From K189A clade bacterium (GTDB lineage Bacteria; Pseudomonadota; Gammaproteobacteria; Pseudomonadales; Azotimanducaceae), in NCBI GenBank assembly GCA_902631405.1, contig CACOYI010000003.1:1-64000 (forward strand): a DNA stretch of 64,000 nucleotides. The letters are read 5' to 3'. Position numbers and translations under genes: made by a program. Each line of letters begins with the position of its first letter. Position 1 is the stretch's first letter. Of the stretch, positions 1 to 10,893 are shown in pieces. The notes beneath the pieces were generated by a model. The model ran no database searches. It was not told the DNA's origin and saw only the letters and a program-made list of their open reading frames with translations.

Positions 1-1497
1 ATGGTTGTCTTTGGTTTTGTTGGTCAACGTAAAGTAGATAGCGCCGATGATTTTGCGACAGCTCGTGGCGCCTATGGTCCTCTTTTTCTCGCTTTTGCTT
101 TCGCCGCTACGACGGCCAGCGGGGCCACTTTTGTTGGGTTTCCTGGAATTGGTTATAACGCAGGATTACCCGTAATTTGGTCAGTTTTTCTCTATCCAAT
201 GGGCGTATATGTTGGGGTTCTAATCTGTCTTCGCCTTGTCAGTAACAGCGGGAACCAGTTTGGAAGCCGATCAATCCCTGAATATTTAGGAATCCGTTAT
301 CAGTCTGATGCGATACGTATCCTGGTCTCGCTTTTCTCGCTATCTCTCTTCTTTTATTTGGCGGGACAACTGGTTTCGGGCATCGTCATGTTTGAAGTGA
401 TGCTTGGCCTAGCACCCGGACCAGCTTTGGCGATCACGTCACTAGTGTTACTTGTCTACGTTGTCATGGGAGGGGCGCACGCCGACATACTAACTGACGG
501 GGTACAAGGTTTTATAATGGTTGCTGTAGGGTTGCTGGTCACAGGACTGTTCCTTACAGGATATGGAGTTGAGGGTGGTTTCGCCGGTATGATCGATTCT
601 CTTCGTGCCCAAGATGAGAATTTAGTCGGCTGGTTGAATAAGACAGATGTTCTCTATCATTCCTGGTGGTCAGTTCTGGCTATATTTATGGCTCACGTGC
701 CTCTCGGGCTTTTGCCCCATATAGGGAACAAACTTTGGGCGTTGAAGGAGCCTTCTCAGCGAATGAGTTTTATTCGCTTGGCATTCGCTTTTGGATTAGT
801 TCTTGGGATGCTTGGCTTGGGCGGCATTATGGCGAGAGTCATACTTGGGGAGGGTATTGGCAGTAATCAAGCTCTTGTCTTGCTCTTTATCGAGTTGTTT
901 CCGAGTTGGTTCGCGGCCTTGCTTGGGGTCGGTATTCTCGCGGCCGTGATGTCGACAGCTGATGGTTTGGTCGTCTCATCATCCCAAATAGTGGCGAATG
1001 ATCTATACCGATTAACCTTCGTCCCGCGCTTTCGAAAGAATTTAGATGAAGATGAAATCGAAAGACGTGTTCTGAACGTGAGTAGGATAAGTACAGTAAT
1101 TATCATGTTGCTTTGCACGCTTCTTGCGTGGCAGATGTTGGATATGAATGTGACGATTATTGTATGGATTGGCACCGGTTGTATGATGGCAGCGTTTTCA
1201 GGACCACTCATTCTTGGCGCGGTGTGGAGTGGAGTGACTAAGGCTGGCGCGTTCGCGGGGCTTCTGTCAGGTGGTTTGGTTTTCATGATTACATTCAACG
1301 CTGTGATCGATCCGGAGTGGTTCTCATCTGGCGTATTGCGTGACGCCTCAGTGTGGTTGCAAAAAGAGTCTCCTAATCCCTGGTCCTGCGCTGCTATGGG
1401 TGAGGTGGTCTCAATAGCGCTTACAGTAATTGTTTCGAAATTGACTCAGCAATTACCAGATGAGCATATTGATAAACTGTTTGTGCCTCAGAGTTAG
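1..1497 (+). CDS. Sodium:solute symporter (SSS/SLC5) family protein, probably 5'-truncated by the window edge
   Basis: Polytopic membrane protein with SSS-like segments (GATFVGFPGIGYNAGLPVIW, GVQGFIMVAVG, ILAAVMSTADG). First TM helix seems missing, so the true start is likely upstream of the window. Confidence 0.85.
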   Translation: MVVFGFVGQRKVDSADDFATARGAYGPLFLAFAFAATTASGATFVGFPGIGYNAGLPVIWSVFLYPMGVYVGVLICLRLVSNSGNQFGSRSIPEYLGIRYQSDAIRILVSLFSLSLFFYLAGQLVSGIVMFEVMLGLAPGPALAITSLVLLVYVVMGGAHADILTDGVQGFIMVAVGLLVTGLFLTGYGVEGGFAGMIDSLRAQDENLVGWLNKTDVLYHSWWSVLAIFMAHVPLGLLPHIGNKLWALKEPSQRMSFIRLAFAFGLVLGMLGLGGIMARVILGEGIGSNQALVLLFIELFPSWFAALLGVGILAAVMSTADGLVVSSSQIVANDLYRLTFVPRFRKNLDEDEIERRVLNVSRISTVIIMLLCTLLAWQMLDMNVTIIVWIGTGCMMAAFSGPLILGAVWSGVTKAGAFAGLLSGGLVFMITFNAVIDPEWFSSGVLRDASVWLQKESPNPWSCAAMGEVVSIALTVIVSKLTQQLPDEHIDKLFVPQS

Positions 1498-1546
1498 TGA
1501 TTTTGAGTTACTTCCTTCAGGATAGCTTTATATTCATGGCCTCGAA

Positions 1547-3619
1547 TTAGCCCGAGCTCGTCTGCATTGCCACGTAATTTTTATATTGGCCTTCTGGAAG
1601 ATTCATAAGCTGAGAGTGAGATCCGGATTCTTTGATCTCGCCGTCCTCGAGAAAATAAATCCGATCGGAATGAACAATCGTCGACAAACGGTGGGCGATG
1701 ATAATTACCAGTTTGTCTTTAGCTGCCTCATGAAGTGCATCGATTAAATAGGACTCGGTTTCTGGGTCCAGTGCTGATGTCGGTTCATCAAGGATTAATA
1801 TTTGCGATTCTCTTAATAGGCCGCGGGCAATAGCTATTCTTTGTTTCTGTCCGACGGATAGTTTGCTGGTAACGGTCCCAAGGTTAGTTTCGTAACCGTC
1901 TGGTAGTTTGGATATAAAATCGTGTGCGCCCGCAATTAGTGCTGCTCTCTCGATTTCTTGGTTGGTTGCTTTGTTGTTTCCGTAACGAATGTTGTGGGCG
2001 ATCGATTCGGAAAATAATTGGGTCTCCTGAAAAACGTAGGACGTCTGGCTTCTAAGGCTCTCCACCTTCACTTTACTGAGATCGTAGTCATCAGCAAAGA
2101 TTTCTCCAGAACTTGGACGCAGAAACCTTGGTATCAGATAAGCTAGGCTTGTCTTACCGGCGCCTGTTGGTCCAACCAAAGCAATTATCTCGCCTACCTT
2201 TGCAGAAAGGTTTACTTTTCTGAGAGCTTCTCGCCCATCAGGGTAGGTGAGGTCGACGTTGGAAAGCCGAATCCCATTTTGGATCTTCGGCAGTTCTATA
2301 CCAGTGCTCGTGTTTTCCGTGGGTAGATCCAATAAGAAAAATACCCGCCTGAGCCCAGCGATAAAACTTTGCAACTCAGTGTATAAAAAGCCAAAGCTGT
2401 AAAAAACCGCACTCAAAACAAAGAAATAGTAAAACACCACAAAATAGTCGCCGGCGGTATACGTGCCATCAATGACGTATCCCGCCATCACGATGAAAAA
2501 TATGATTTGTCCGGTCAAGAATGCGAGGCTCCCGAATCGGCCGGTTATCAATTTGATAAGCGTTTCCGACCTAAACCGTTTAAAAGATTCGGCACTCGCT
2601 TGCGAAAAGCGCTCTCCCTCTCTCTTGTTGCCGCCGAGGCTCTGAACGGCTAGAACGTTGCTCATTCCCTCCTCGATATTGCTGGTCGTGTTTGACCCGG
2701 ACGCGCGACTCGCCTGGCTTCTTCTGCGGGTCATTCGCGCAAATGGCACGACGAAAAGAAATGTAACGGGGCCGACTAAAATTCCAACCACGATAACTTC
2801 TGGGGCGTTACCGAAACTGGTAAACATGATGTAGAGCGTCAAAGCGACCATAAGGATTCCCGAATAAATTCCCATCGTCATGGCTTCATATATGCCGGTA
2901 GCACTCGTAGAGTCGTACAGCACGCGATATACGTTATCTCCTATTCTTTGGTCATCTAAGGTTTCAAGGGGTAAGGCTTTGATGTGCTGAGCTAGTTGGG
3001 TTCGTAGCAAATGATTGAGGGATTGGGATAAACGCAGATGCACCTTGAAATCGAGTATGCCGAAAATTCCACCCATCTCGCTCGCAGCGCTATTTGCAGC
3101 GTTTTCAGTTCTCGTGGCGGTGTCATGGCCATCAGCCAAAACGGCAGTCGCATTTCCCAAGGATCCTGCGGCTGCACCCGTATAAGCGCCGTTTGCATGA
3201 CGCCCGGTTGCTCGATTCGGTGTCATTCCAAAAAGTACCACCATCAAAACTCCAAGAGTGAGCATCCAAAGCATTAATTCGGTAACGCCTAGTGTGCTGA
3301 GATATGGCATGACGAATCCTAAATAACCAGGGAACCCGGAACCATTTGCCGGTATTGGCTGACCAAGAATAACGTGGTCCACAATTATCTTGAGTGGCCA
3401 AGGGATTATCAGCAGCCTGAAAGTATGTTCCAGCGTGATGAATCCTAATTTAGCTGCGATACGTGCTTTGAAGAATTTAAAGAAATAGGTAGTGCGCGCG
3501 AATATTTGTAACGTCTCTCGAGCCGTAAGGTCAGTATTTTTGTCAAGCGAACTCGCAGACTCATCCAATTCCTGCTCGGATTCTCTGAGGGTCATTTTTG
3601 GTTGTGCTGCTTGATTCAC
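1547..3619 (-). CDS. ABC transporter, fused permease/ATP-binding half-transporter (exporter fold)
   Basis: TM region plus NBD: Walker A GPTGAGKTS, signature LSVGQKQR, Walker B ILILDEPTSALD, H-loop AHRLST. Confidence 0.92.
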   Translation of the reverse strand: MNQAAQPKMTLRESEQELDESASSLDKNTDLTARETLQIFARTTYFFKFFKARIAAKLGFITLEHTFRLLIIPWPLKIIVDHVILGQPIPANGSGFPGYLGFVMPYLSTLGVTELMLWMLTLGVLMVVLFGMTPNRATGRHANGAYTGAAAGSLGNATAVLADGHDTATRTENAANSAASEMGGIFGILDFKVHLRLSQSLNHLLRTQLAQHIKALPLETLDDQRIGDNVYRVLYDSTSATGIYEAMTMGIYSGILMVALTLYIMFTSFGNAPEVIVVGILVGPVTFLFVVPFARMTRRRSQASRASGSNTTSNIEEGMSNVLAVQSLGGNKREGERFSQASAESFKRFRSETLIKLITGRFGSLAFLTGQIIFFIVMAGYVIDGTYTAGDYFVVFYYFFVLSAVFYSFGFLYTELQSFIAGLRRVFFLLDLPTENTSTGIELPKIQNGIRLSNVDLTYPDGREALRKVNLSAKVGEIIALVGPTGAGKTSLAYLIPRFLRPSSGEIFADDYDLSKVKVESLRSQTSYVFQETQLFSESIAHNIRYGNNKATNQEIERAALIAGAHDFISKLPDGYETNLGTVTSKLSVGQKQRIAIARGLLRESQILILDEPTSALDPETESYLIDALHEAAKDKLVIIIAHRLSTIVHSDRIYFLEDGEIKESGSHSQLMNLPEGQYKNYVAMQTSSG

Positions 3620-3640
3620 TATTTTAATTACTGATTATGT

Positions 3641-6085
3641 TTACTCTGCCCGGGTTCTCTCTGATAAACGGGCCTCAGTTTCAACGAATTTCTTGTAGCG
3701 ACCGTTATCAAGTTTAAGAAGCTCATCGTGCGTTCCTCTCTCGATCAGTTTGCCATCATCAAGATACAAAATTTGATTAGCTTTTCTGATAGTTGAAATC
3801 CGGTGCGTAATTAAAAAAATTGCTCTGTCTTTTCCCCACACACTTAAGTTTTCCATTACTCGGTGCTCAGTTTGAGCATCTAATGCCGCGGTAGGTTCAT
3901 CTAGAATGAGAATTGGAGAATCCTTGAGGATCGCTCGAGCAATCGATAATCGCTGTTTTTGCCCAGTCGACAGTTTCCCACCGCGGTCGCTGAGCATGGT
4001 ATCAAGTCCCTCAGGTAGAGAATCTATGTATTCGTCAATGCAAGAGACAGAGGCGGCGCCCATTACTGCTTTATCATCCGCTGAGGGAACGACGTAGCTG
4101 ATATTATCCCTCACCGACATGCCAAATAGAACGTTCTCCTGTAGCGCTATCGATACACTATTCCTGAGGCTGCTTAGTTCGATGTCTCTCAAGTCGACCC
4201 CATCAATTTTTATCTGCCCTGAATCAGGATCAAACAATCTGGACATCAGTCCCATCATGCTGCTCTTTCCAGATCCTGTTGGTCCTACGATCGCCGTGAT
4301 ATCGCCTCTTTTTGTTGAGAATGAGATATTTTTCAAGACCGGTCTCTCCTGTTCGTAGGAGAAGCTCACATTTTCAAATGAAATATCATTTTGAAGAGCC
4401 TCTAAGGGCTCTGCGTTATCACGATTTTTCACGTCCGGCTCGATATCAAGAATGTCGAAGACTCTGTTCAAGCCCATTGCCATATCTTGGGCACGTGTCC
4501 AGCGATCGATCAGATCTCGTACAGAGACGCTTGCAGCCCCCAGCTGTTCCTGTGCAGATTGATATGCTGATAAGTTCCATTTTAAAAAGCTGAGCCCTAC
4601 TAATCCCACCAAAACAGTAGCAAAGGTCTCTCTCTCTCCCTGAGCCCATATTGCGGTTATATACTGACCGTATAAAAGCGCCGCGGCGGCGATAGTAAAA
4701 GTTACGATGCCCACGATTGCCATGAGTGATCTGACTCGATATGAGGCGTTAAATGCGGTAACGGAATCCCTCTCAAATTTGTTCTGCTCTTCTTTTTCAG
4801 CACCAAAGGCTTTAATGATTTTCAGGCTGGAAAATGTTTCTTGAACTCGCGACGTAAAGTCTGAGTTTAATATTCTGGCATTGAGCGATCGCTCACGCAT
4901 GCGAGGAGAGAACCAGCGCCCCCAAATAATTGCAAGCACGACAATGGTTGTCGCCATGCTGCCCAATAGTGGGTCCAAGGCGAATAGAAATAAGACTCCA
5001 GTAAAGTAAGTAATTATGACTTGTAAGCCTTGAGTAATTTCACCCACAACCGCTGTCACTTGAGCGCTATCCTGGTAAATTCTGTAGACTGAATCCCCCA
5101 CTCGATGGCTGCTATGGTATCTGAGCGACAGTCTGTGCCACCGCTGTAGAAGCGCTAATCTAAGACCTTGATTTACTCCCTGCATGATAAAAATATAGTA
5201 GTAGGGGAGAATTAAAGCGGCAGGTATTTGGGCCAGCCATCCGATAACTAGGAAAACAGCGTAGACCCATTTCAAGCTGTGACGTTGCTCATCGCTTAAT
5301 TGTTGAAGCTCTACGTTGGCGCCATTGGAAGAGCCCTCAATCGAATTACTCGCAGCGAGTTCTGGTTGTCCAACGAAGTCAGCCACAAAAGTCGTAAGAG
5401 GTTTCGCCTGCAATATCGATTGGCTAATCACATCAACCGAAAAGAGAGAAATCAAGAGCACCAAAAGGGTCGAGGCCCACAACAAGGTGAAGTAGTAAAC
5501 AAGATGACTGCCTAGTCTTACCCTAAAAGCAAAGCGACCGTCAATCAGTCGGTATTGAAATGTCCAGATTAGTAAAGCGCTGGCCAGTACCAAGCCTGCA
5601 TAAAGATTGTCGATATAACCGTCTAAAAAAAATAGTGCGAACAAGAACCCTGTGGCTGAGACGAATGCGAGTCCCAGGGAGAGAATCAAAAATAATCTTT
5701 TTTCTGCAAAAAGGAGAAAACAGGTGAGAGAGGCGGAGAATATTGCACTAGCTACCACGAACATATGGAGCCATGAGGCTTGCGGGTCGATCAATCCAGA
5801 TGTGGGACCCAAGATCGCGAAAAAAGTTACGATCGGTGGTATATGGTTGATTTTCCAACTTGATCCTGGCGAGTCGGTTTCTGAATATTGTGAGGCCTCG
5901 CTTCTGGAACCAAATTCGTACCAATAGCCTTTGATAAAAGGCAAGATGAAAGGCCAGGTCCGACTGAAAATTTTAAGAATGGATAGAAAGCCGGTATCTT
6001 CGAGGCTGTTATCTTTTATCGGCTCTGACTCAGCTCTGGCCTCACTCAAGAACGGGAGGGCATTGGCTCGTTCAATATCATTCAT
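3641..6085 (-). CDS. ABC transporter, fused permease/ATP-binding half-transporter (exporter fold)
   Basis: Walker A GPTGSGKSS, signature LSTGQKQR, ILILDEPTAALD, THRIST; long extra N-terminal/loop regions; 21 bp upstream of the 1547..3619 partner on the same strand. Confidence 0.92.
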   Translation of the reverse strand: MNDIERANALPFLSEARAESEPIKDNSLEDTGFLSILKIFSRTWPFILPFIKGYWYEFGSRSEASQYSETDSPGSSWKINHIPPIVTFFAILGPTSGLIDPQASWLHMFVVASAIFSASLTCFLLFAEKRLFLILSLGLAFVSATGFLFALFFLDGYIDNLYAGLVLASALLIWTFQYRLIDGRFAFRVRLGSHLVYYFTLLWASTLLVLLISLFSVDVISQSILQAKPLTTFVADFVGQPELAASNSIEGSSNGANVELQQLSDEQRHSLKWVYAVFLVIGWLAQIPAALILPYYYIFIMQGVNQGLRLALLQRWHRLSLRYHSSHRVGDSVYRIYQDSAQVTAVVGEITQGLQVIITYFTGVLFLFALDPLLGSMATTIVVLAIIWGRWFSPRMRERSLNARILNSDFTSRVQETFSSLKIIKAFGAEKEEQNKFERDSVTAFNASYRVRSLMAIVGIVTFTIAAAALLYGQYITAIWAQGERETFATVLVGLVGLSFLKWNLSAYQSAQEQLGAASVSVRDLIDRWTRAQDMAMGLNRVFDILDIEPDVKNRDNAEPLEALQNDISFENVSFSYEQERPVLKNISFSTKRGDITAIVGPTGSGKSSMMGLMSRLFDPDSGQIKIDGVDLRDIELSSLRNSVSIALQENVLFGMSVRDNISYVVPSADDKAVMGAASVSCIDEYIDSLPEGLDTMLSDRGGKLSTGQKQRLSIARAILKDSPILILDEPTAALDAQTEHRVMENLSVWGKDRAIFLITHRISTIRKANQILYLDDGKLIERGTHDELLKLDNGRYKKFVETEARLSERTRAE

Positions 6086-6273
6086 TTGAATAAGGAGGCT
6101 TGCTTTCGCAATTTATCGCAACGACCCTCTTTACTATACGAAGGTGTCGTATTTGACTTTGCTCCATCCCCTCCCGATGTAATACAGTCCATTGGGCAGC
6201 GTAGAAAGATATCCCAATTGGGTCAAATCAAAATTATCCAGAGCTGCTCATAAGATTGGAGGAGGTCTGAGAT

Positions 6274-8046
6274 TTGAAAAACTCTCGAGAAGCTGAAACT
6301 TCTCAAATCATCGATGCTAGAGCAGCGCTTGCAAATTATGTTAAAGCGGTGGCATCCGGCGATATTGAGAGTCAACTCAATTTTTTCTCCGAGTCATGGG
6401 TTACCGGTTCTGGTCGAACGAAAGAGGATGTGCGTCGCTCTCTAGCTCATGGAGACTCTGAAAAACCCGGTAGGGATAAAACCTTTGACTTTGAAGACTC
6501 GAAGATAACGATAGACGGCGGAAAGGTGATATTTGACCCCGTTATCAATCGATCGGGCGGATTATTCGAGATCATAATGCAGGAAGAGAAAGACGGTGTT
6601 TGGCGCTGCACGTTTTTGGGTCCCACTCGGGCTGTCGATACGCTGGCAGAGGGAGGAAGAGAGGCGAGGGAAGCTCTATTGGAGGATCCATTCAGACCGA
6701 CTTTTCATTTTGTTTGCCCTGAAGGGATCGCAATGCCGTTTGATCCGAACGGTGCCATTTATTGGCGGGGGCGCTATCACCTTTTCTATATATTTCAAGA
6801 CAGTCGATCGGGTGTGCGCTCTGATCATTGGGGGCATGTTTCAAGCGCCGATCTTTTTCATTGGCGTCACCATCCCACGAGTCTGATAGATGGGATGTAC
6901 AGCGGGAATTGCTTTGTTAATCGAGAGGGTATCCCTACGATTTGCTATCACCAGGTCGGTTTGGGAAATTCGATAGCTATATCTCTCGATGAATCGTTAG
7001 ATCGATGGGAAAAGCTAGAGTCCAATCCTATTACTCCCCATACCGTGGAGGGTGACCAATATCACGGAAAATATTCATCCTGGGATCCGTTTGCCTGGGT
7101 CGAAAAGGAAAATTATTACGCGATATTCGGGGGCAGTCGTCCAGCCATCGTGAAGTCTAAAAGATTGGATGGTGAATGGAATTACGTGGGTGACTTGTTT
7201 GCTCATGGAATCGAGGGAGTTGACCCAGAGGAAGACGTGTCATGTCCTGAATTATTCCCCCTTGGAAGTAAGTATGTGCTCTTGTGCATCAGTCATCGTT
7301 TAGGTTGTCGTTATTACATCGGGGATTGGAGAGACGAAAAATTCTATCCTGAAACGCATGGCTCGATGAGCTGGGTAGATAATAGTTTTTTCGCTCCTGA
7401 GAGCCTGTTGGACGATAAGGGGCGTCGAATCATGTGGGCCTGGATTATGGATGAGCCTCATTTCGGGGTACGAATAAAATCCGGTTGGTCTGGCACATTG
7501 AGTTTGCCGAGAGTTTTATCTTTGGATGAAAATTCGAATTTAATGATTGAGGTTCCTCAAGAGGTCGAGAGTCTTCGATACGGTGAGTTTTCTGTATCAG
7601 AGCGCTCAATTGGCTCGGATAGAGACCTGTTGATTGAGGGTCTTTATGGAAACCAGTTGGAGATCGAATTAGAGCTGAGTTCAGATGATGCGGAGTCTTT
7701 CGGCATCAAAGTTTGTGTCTCTGAAACAGGAACCGAAGAGACCCTGATAGGATACGACTACCGAGCTAGCAGTCTGTTTCTGGATACTTCAAATTCTGGA
7801 CCCCAGAACACGCCCAAGGCGGTTGAATCGGCACCTCTCTCGCTGGCCTTGGGGGATCCTCTGCATCTGCGCATCTTTGTTGATCGTTCGGTCGTTGAAG
7901 TATTTGCCAATCGAAGACAAGCGATCGCTAGGCGGATTTATCCTGCTGAAGCCGCGAGCTTATACGTAAAACTTTTCAGTAGAGGGGGTGATACTAGGCT
8001 TACTTACCTAAAGTCTTGGAAGATTCATCCGTCTAACGCTTCCTAA
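6274..8046 (+). CDS. GH32-like glycoside hydrolase with N-terminal SnoaL/NTF2-like domain
   Basis: TTG start with GGAGGT upstream. N-terminal ~110 aa SnoaL-like; then FDPNG, SSWDPF, SCPELFPL, SWVDNSFFAPESLLDDKGRRIMWAW and the C-terminal sandwich motif LRIFVDRSVVEVFANRR. Confidence 0.85.
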   Translation: MKNSREAETSQIIDARAALANYVKAVASGDIESQLNFFSESWVTGSGRTKEDVRRSLAHGDSEKPGRDKTFDFEDSKITIDGGKVIFDPVINRSGGLFEIIMQEEKDGVWRCTFLGPTRAVDTLAEGGREAREALLEDPFRPTFHFVCPEGIAMPFDPNGAIYWRGRYHLFYIFQDSRSGVRSDHWGHVSSADLFHWRHHPTSLIDGMYSGNCFVNREGIPTICYHQVGLGNSIAISLDESLDRWEKLESNPITPHTVEGDQYHGKYSSWDPFAWVEKENYYAIFGGSRPAIVKSKRLDGEWNYVGDLFAHGIEGVDPEEDVSCPELFPLGSKYVLLCISHRLGCRYYIGDWRDEKFYPETHGSMSWVDNSFFAPESLLDDKGRRIMWAWIMDEPHFGVRIKSGWSGTLSLPRVLSLDENSNLMIEVPQEVESLRYGEFSVSERSIGSDRDLLIEGLYGNQLEIELELSSDDAESFGIKVCVSETGTEETLIGYDYRASSLFLDTSNSGPQNTPKAVESAPLSLALGDPLHLRIFVDRSVVEVFANRRQAIARRIYPAEAASLYVKLFSRGGDTRLTYLKSWKIHPSNAS

Positions 8047-8178
8047 ACTGGTTAACAGCCAAAAAAATATGGGTGAAGGTGCCCTGGCTCGAAGATTAAA
8101 AGTGTTGCTTGTCCTTGCTTATTGTTATATGAAAAGTCGGTGAAATTTTGATTTTTTTGTAAAGAGGGAGAGCTTTTC

Positions 8179-10872
8179 ATGAAAACAACTGAGTTTCGAA
8201 GTCATGGTTTCTTCGCGAGGGTTCTGGGACCGCTGGTAATACTCGGAACGTTCGCTGGTTTTTCTTGGTCCGATGAGGATGAAGGTAGTGAATACTTTGA
8301 AGAAGTGATCGTTACCGCGGAGCGGAAAGAGGAGAATGTCCTAGATACGCCTATGACGTTGACCGCGTTCAGTTCAAGCATGCTAGAGCAGCTTGGTATT
8401 CAGGATCGAGATAAGCTACAGAATCTAGTGCCGGGTCTTCAATTTGGTGATACCGGAGACCAGGAGGGTAATGGTACGACACTTCGCGGTATAGGAACTC
8501 GTGTGGGCGGAATCGAGCATCGTGATCGTTCTGTCGCCACCTATATAGATGGAGCCTATACAGTCGGTGTCTACGGCACCGCACCTGGAGGAGGATTCGA
8601 TCTCGAACGTGTTGAAGTAGCCAGAGGGCCTCAAGGAACGCTGAATGGACGGAACTCGATAGCTGGCTCTATAAACTACGTATACAAGAAGCCATCAGAT
8701 GAGTGGGATGTTGATGTCATGGCGCAGGTGACGGATGTTTCCCAACAGCGGTTTAATGCGGCGATCGGTGGACCTTTGATGGAAAACTTAAGCTTCAGAA
8801 TAACGGGTGGTGTCTATACTGGAGACGGATATCAGGAAAACGTTGGTATTGGACCGGATCACGCGAAGCCTGATCATCAGTTTTATGCGGGCCAATTAAG
8901 GTTCAAGACTGACCGGTTTGACTCAAATCTACGTTATTCCTACGTACAAGATACGGGTGTTCCTCGTTCTCTTGTTCAATTAGCTAACTTGAATACGACG
9001 GATGAAAACTTTGTACAGGCTGGCGCTTATTCGATCGGGACTCCTCCGCCCAACTTGGCTGAAATTGAAAACGTGGCGCATTTATATGCAACCCAGAATC
9101 CTGCTGGTCCTGCGGATTGCCCAGTGGGTCGTCCGTACATGCATTGTGGAAATGGAGAGATTTCTAACAAGGTGGCGCTCAATTACTTGGGCTATGAAGA
9201 TAGCAGCGCGGAGGGTATCAATTTTTACGCGCAGTATGATTTAACCGATACCATCACAGTTAAATACACATTCAATGATAGAGATACGAATCAGATGAAT
9301 GTGAAAGACGCCGATTACATGAATCGGTATGCAGTTGCGGGCGGAGATCATACGATTGCATCAGACGGTGGTGCGAGACTTAGAGATCGTTTCTATGAGC
9401 TCCCTTATCAGTATGAAGAGACTTCTCATGAGTTGTTGGTCACGGCTGATGTAAACGAGCGGCTAACCGTCATTGCGGGCTATTTCCAGTATGAAAACGA
9501 TAGCTACTGGGCGATTGTGAGAAACGAAACAACCGCGGATTTTAGATACGGCACGGCGGACTTCTGGGCACAAGAAGCATCCCCGGTTTTCGGTTTCCTA
9601 CCGGTATCTAGTTGTCAGGAGTTTCTCGAGGTGGGTCTAAGAGATACCTTTGGCTATTACATAGATCCTGTTGAGGCTAAAGCCAATGGGCAGTCCTATT
9701 GGTGGTGCCCAGAAGGCGATGAACATACAAGGATCGTTAACTATCAGACATCAGCCGAACAGGAATCAGAAGCGATATTTTTGAACGCGGATTATGAGAT
9801 AAACGATAAGTGGGCGGTCTCCGCTGGTATACGAACTCTTGAGGATTGGAAATATCAAGGTCCGTTGGGACAAGGTGGGGATTACACCCTCAGCTTCGGT
9901 GGAGCTCTTGTCACTGTAGGATATCAAGATGGTGGTTTTGACAAGCCTCATACGTGGGATGCTGTTGTAGGCCAATTGACGGCGGAATACACCACAGAGG
10001 GTAATAACCTTCTATACGCACGTTTTTCCACGGGTCATAAGGCTGGTCAGTTTAATCTTTTGTCGACGGGAACTAGTGGGATTGATCCTGTAGTGGATGC
10101 GGTTGAACTAGATAACTATGAGCTTGGAAGCAAGGGCACCTACCTGGACGGGCGCCTTCAGTTGGCGGTGGGTGCGTTTTTGATGGATTACGATGGATTC
10201 CATTTGTCTGCATTACAACCCCTTACTGAGGGTTCGACGGTAGGCGTGTGGGAGCCTTCTCCACTTCCTGAATATACGGCGAACGTTCCTGGAACCACCA
10301 TTTGGGGTCTTGAGATCGAATACAACTATGCGATGACCGATAATCTGAGGTTCATGGGCTTCTATGCCTACCAGGATTCAGAGATTGGGCCCCATGAGTC
10401 CGTAGTCAGGGGTGATCCAGATGCAGGATATGCTTTGTGGGATCACATTGATTTTGATACGGGAGAGCCCGTTCAAAGCTATTACACGCTGCCAATGGAT
10501 CAGACGGGTAATCAGCTTCCTAGTCAGCCCAACCACAAGTTTGCAGCGACGGGTGTATATGATATCGATCTCGATGCTGACATGGGATCTTTGTCATTAT
10601 TGACGACATACTCTTTCACTGGCTATCAGTATCCAACAATCGCTAACATCGATTTGTATAAAGTCGATGGTTATCATCGGGTTGATGCATCGGCTATATG
10701 GACCTCTGCCGATGAGACAATTTCAGCGACATTTTTTGTTAACAACGTATTTGACAAGATTGGCCTGAATGAGTTCGTCGCGGTTAGTGGGCTTGGTGAG
10801 CAGGTATTCCTCGGGATGCCAACGAATCACAGAGAGATGGGTCTCACGATTCGATACAGACCATCTATATAG
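8179..10872 (+). CDS. TonB-dependent receptor
   Basis: Plug domain EEVIVTAERKEENVLDTPMTLTAF...LRGIGTR...DLERVEVARGPQGTLNGRNSIAGSINYV and a C-terminal beta-barrel ending in an aromatic-rich strand. Confidence 0.95.
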   Translation: MKTTEFRSHGFFARVLGPLVILGTFAGFSWSDEDEGSEYFEEVIVTAERKEENVLDTPMTLTAFSSSMLEQLGIQDRDKLQNLVPGLQFGDTGDQEGNGTTLRGIGTRVGGIEHRDRSVATYIDGAYTVGVYGTAPGGGFDLERVEVARGPQGTLNGRNSIAGSINYVYKKPSDEWDVDVMAQVTDVSQQRFNAAIGGPLMENLSFRITGGVYTGDGYQENVGIGPDHAKPDHQFYAGQLRFKTDRFDSNLRYSYVQDTGVPRSLVQLANLNTTDENFVQAGAYSIGTPPPNLAEIENVAHLYATQNPAGPADCPVGRPYMHCGNGEISNKVALNYLGYEDSSAEGINFYAQYDLTDTITVKYTFNDRDTNQMNVKDADYMNRYAVAGGDHTIASDGGARLRDRFYELPYQYEETSHELLVTADVNERLTVIAGYFQYENDSYWAIVRNETTADFRYGTADFWAQEASPVFGFLPVSSCQEFLEVGLRDTFGYYIDPVEAKANGQSYWWCPEGDEHTRIVNYQTSAEQESEAIFLNADYEINDKWAVSAGIRTLEDWKYQGPLGQGGDYTLSFGGALVTVGYQDGGFDKPHTWDAVVGQLTAEYTTEGNNLLYARFSTGHKAGQFNLLSTGTSGIDPVVDAVELDNYELGSKGTYLDGRLQLAVGAFLMDYDGFHLSALQPLTEGSTVGVWEPSPLPEYTANVPGTTIWGLEIEYNYAMTDNLRFMGFYAYQDSEIGPHESVVRGDPDAGYALWDHIDFDTGEPVQSYYTLPMDQTGNQLPSQPNHKFAATGVYDIDLDADMGSLSLLTTYSFTGYQYPTIANIDLYKVDGYHRVDASAIWTSADETISATFFVNNVFDKIGLNEFVAVSGLGEQVFLGMPTNHREMGLTIRYRPSI

Positions 10873-10893
10873 GGAGGTTCTGTAGGAGAAAAT

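Noticed and set aside
867-1298. 143-aa antisense ORF within the first symporter gene
   Set aside because: Shadow ORF opposite a clear membrane-transport gene; low-complexity, no family features. The same reasoning applies to 3132..3401, 13615..14007, 15202..15621, 31630..32014, 35087..35584, 38944..39354, 40669..41190, 48612..49424 and similar.
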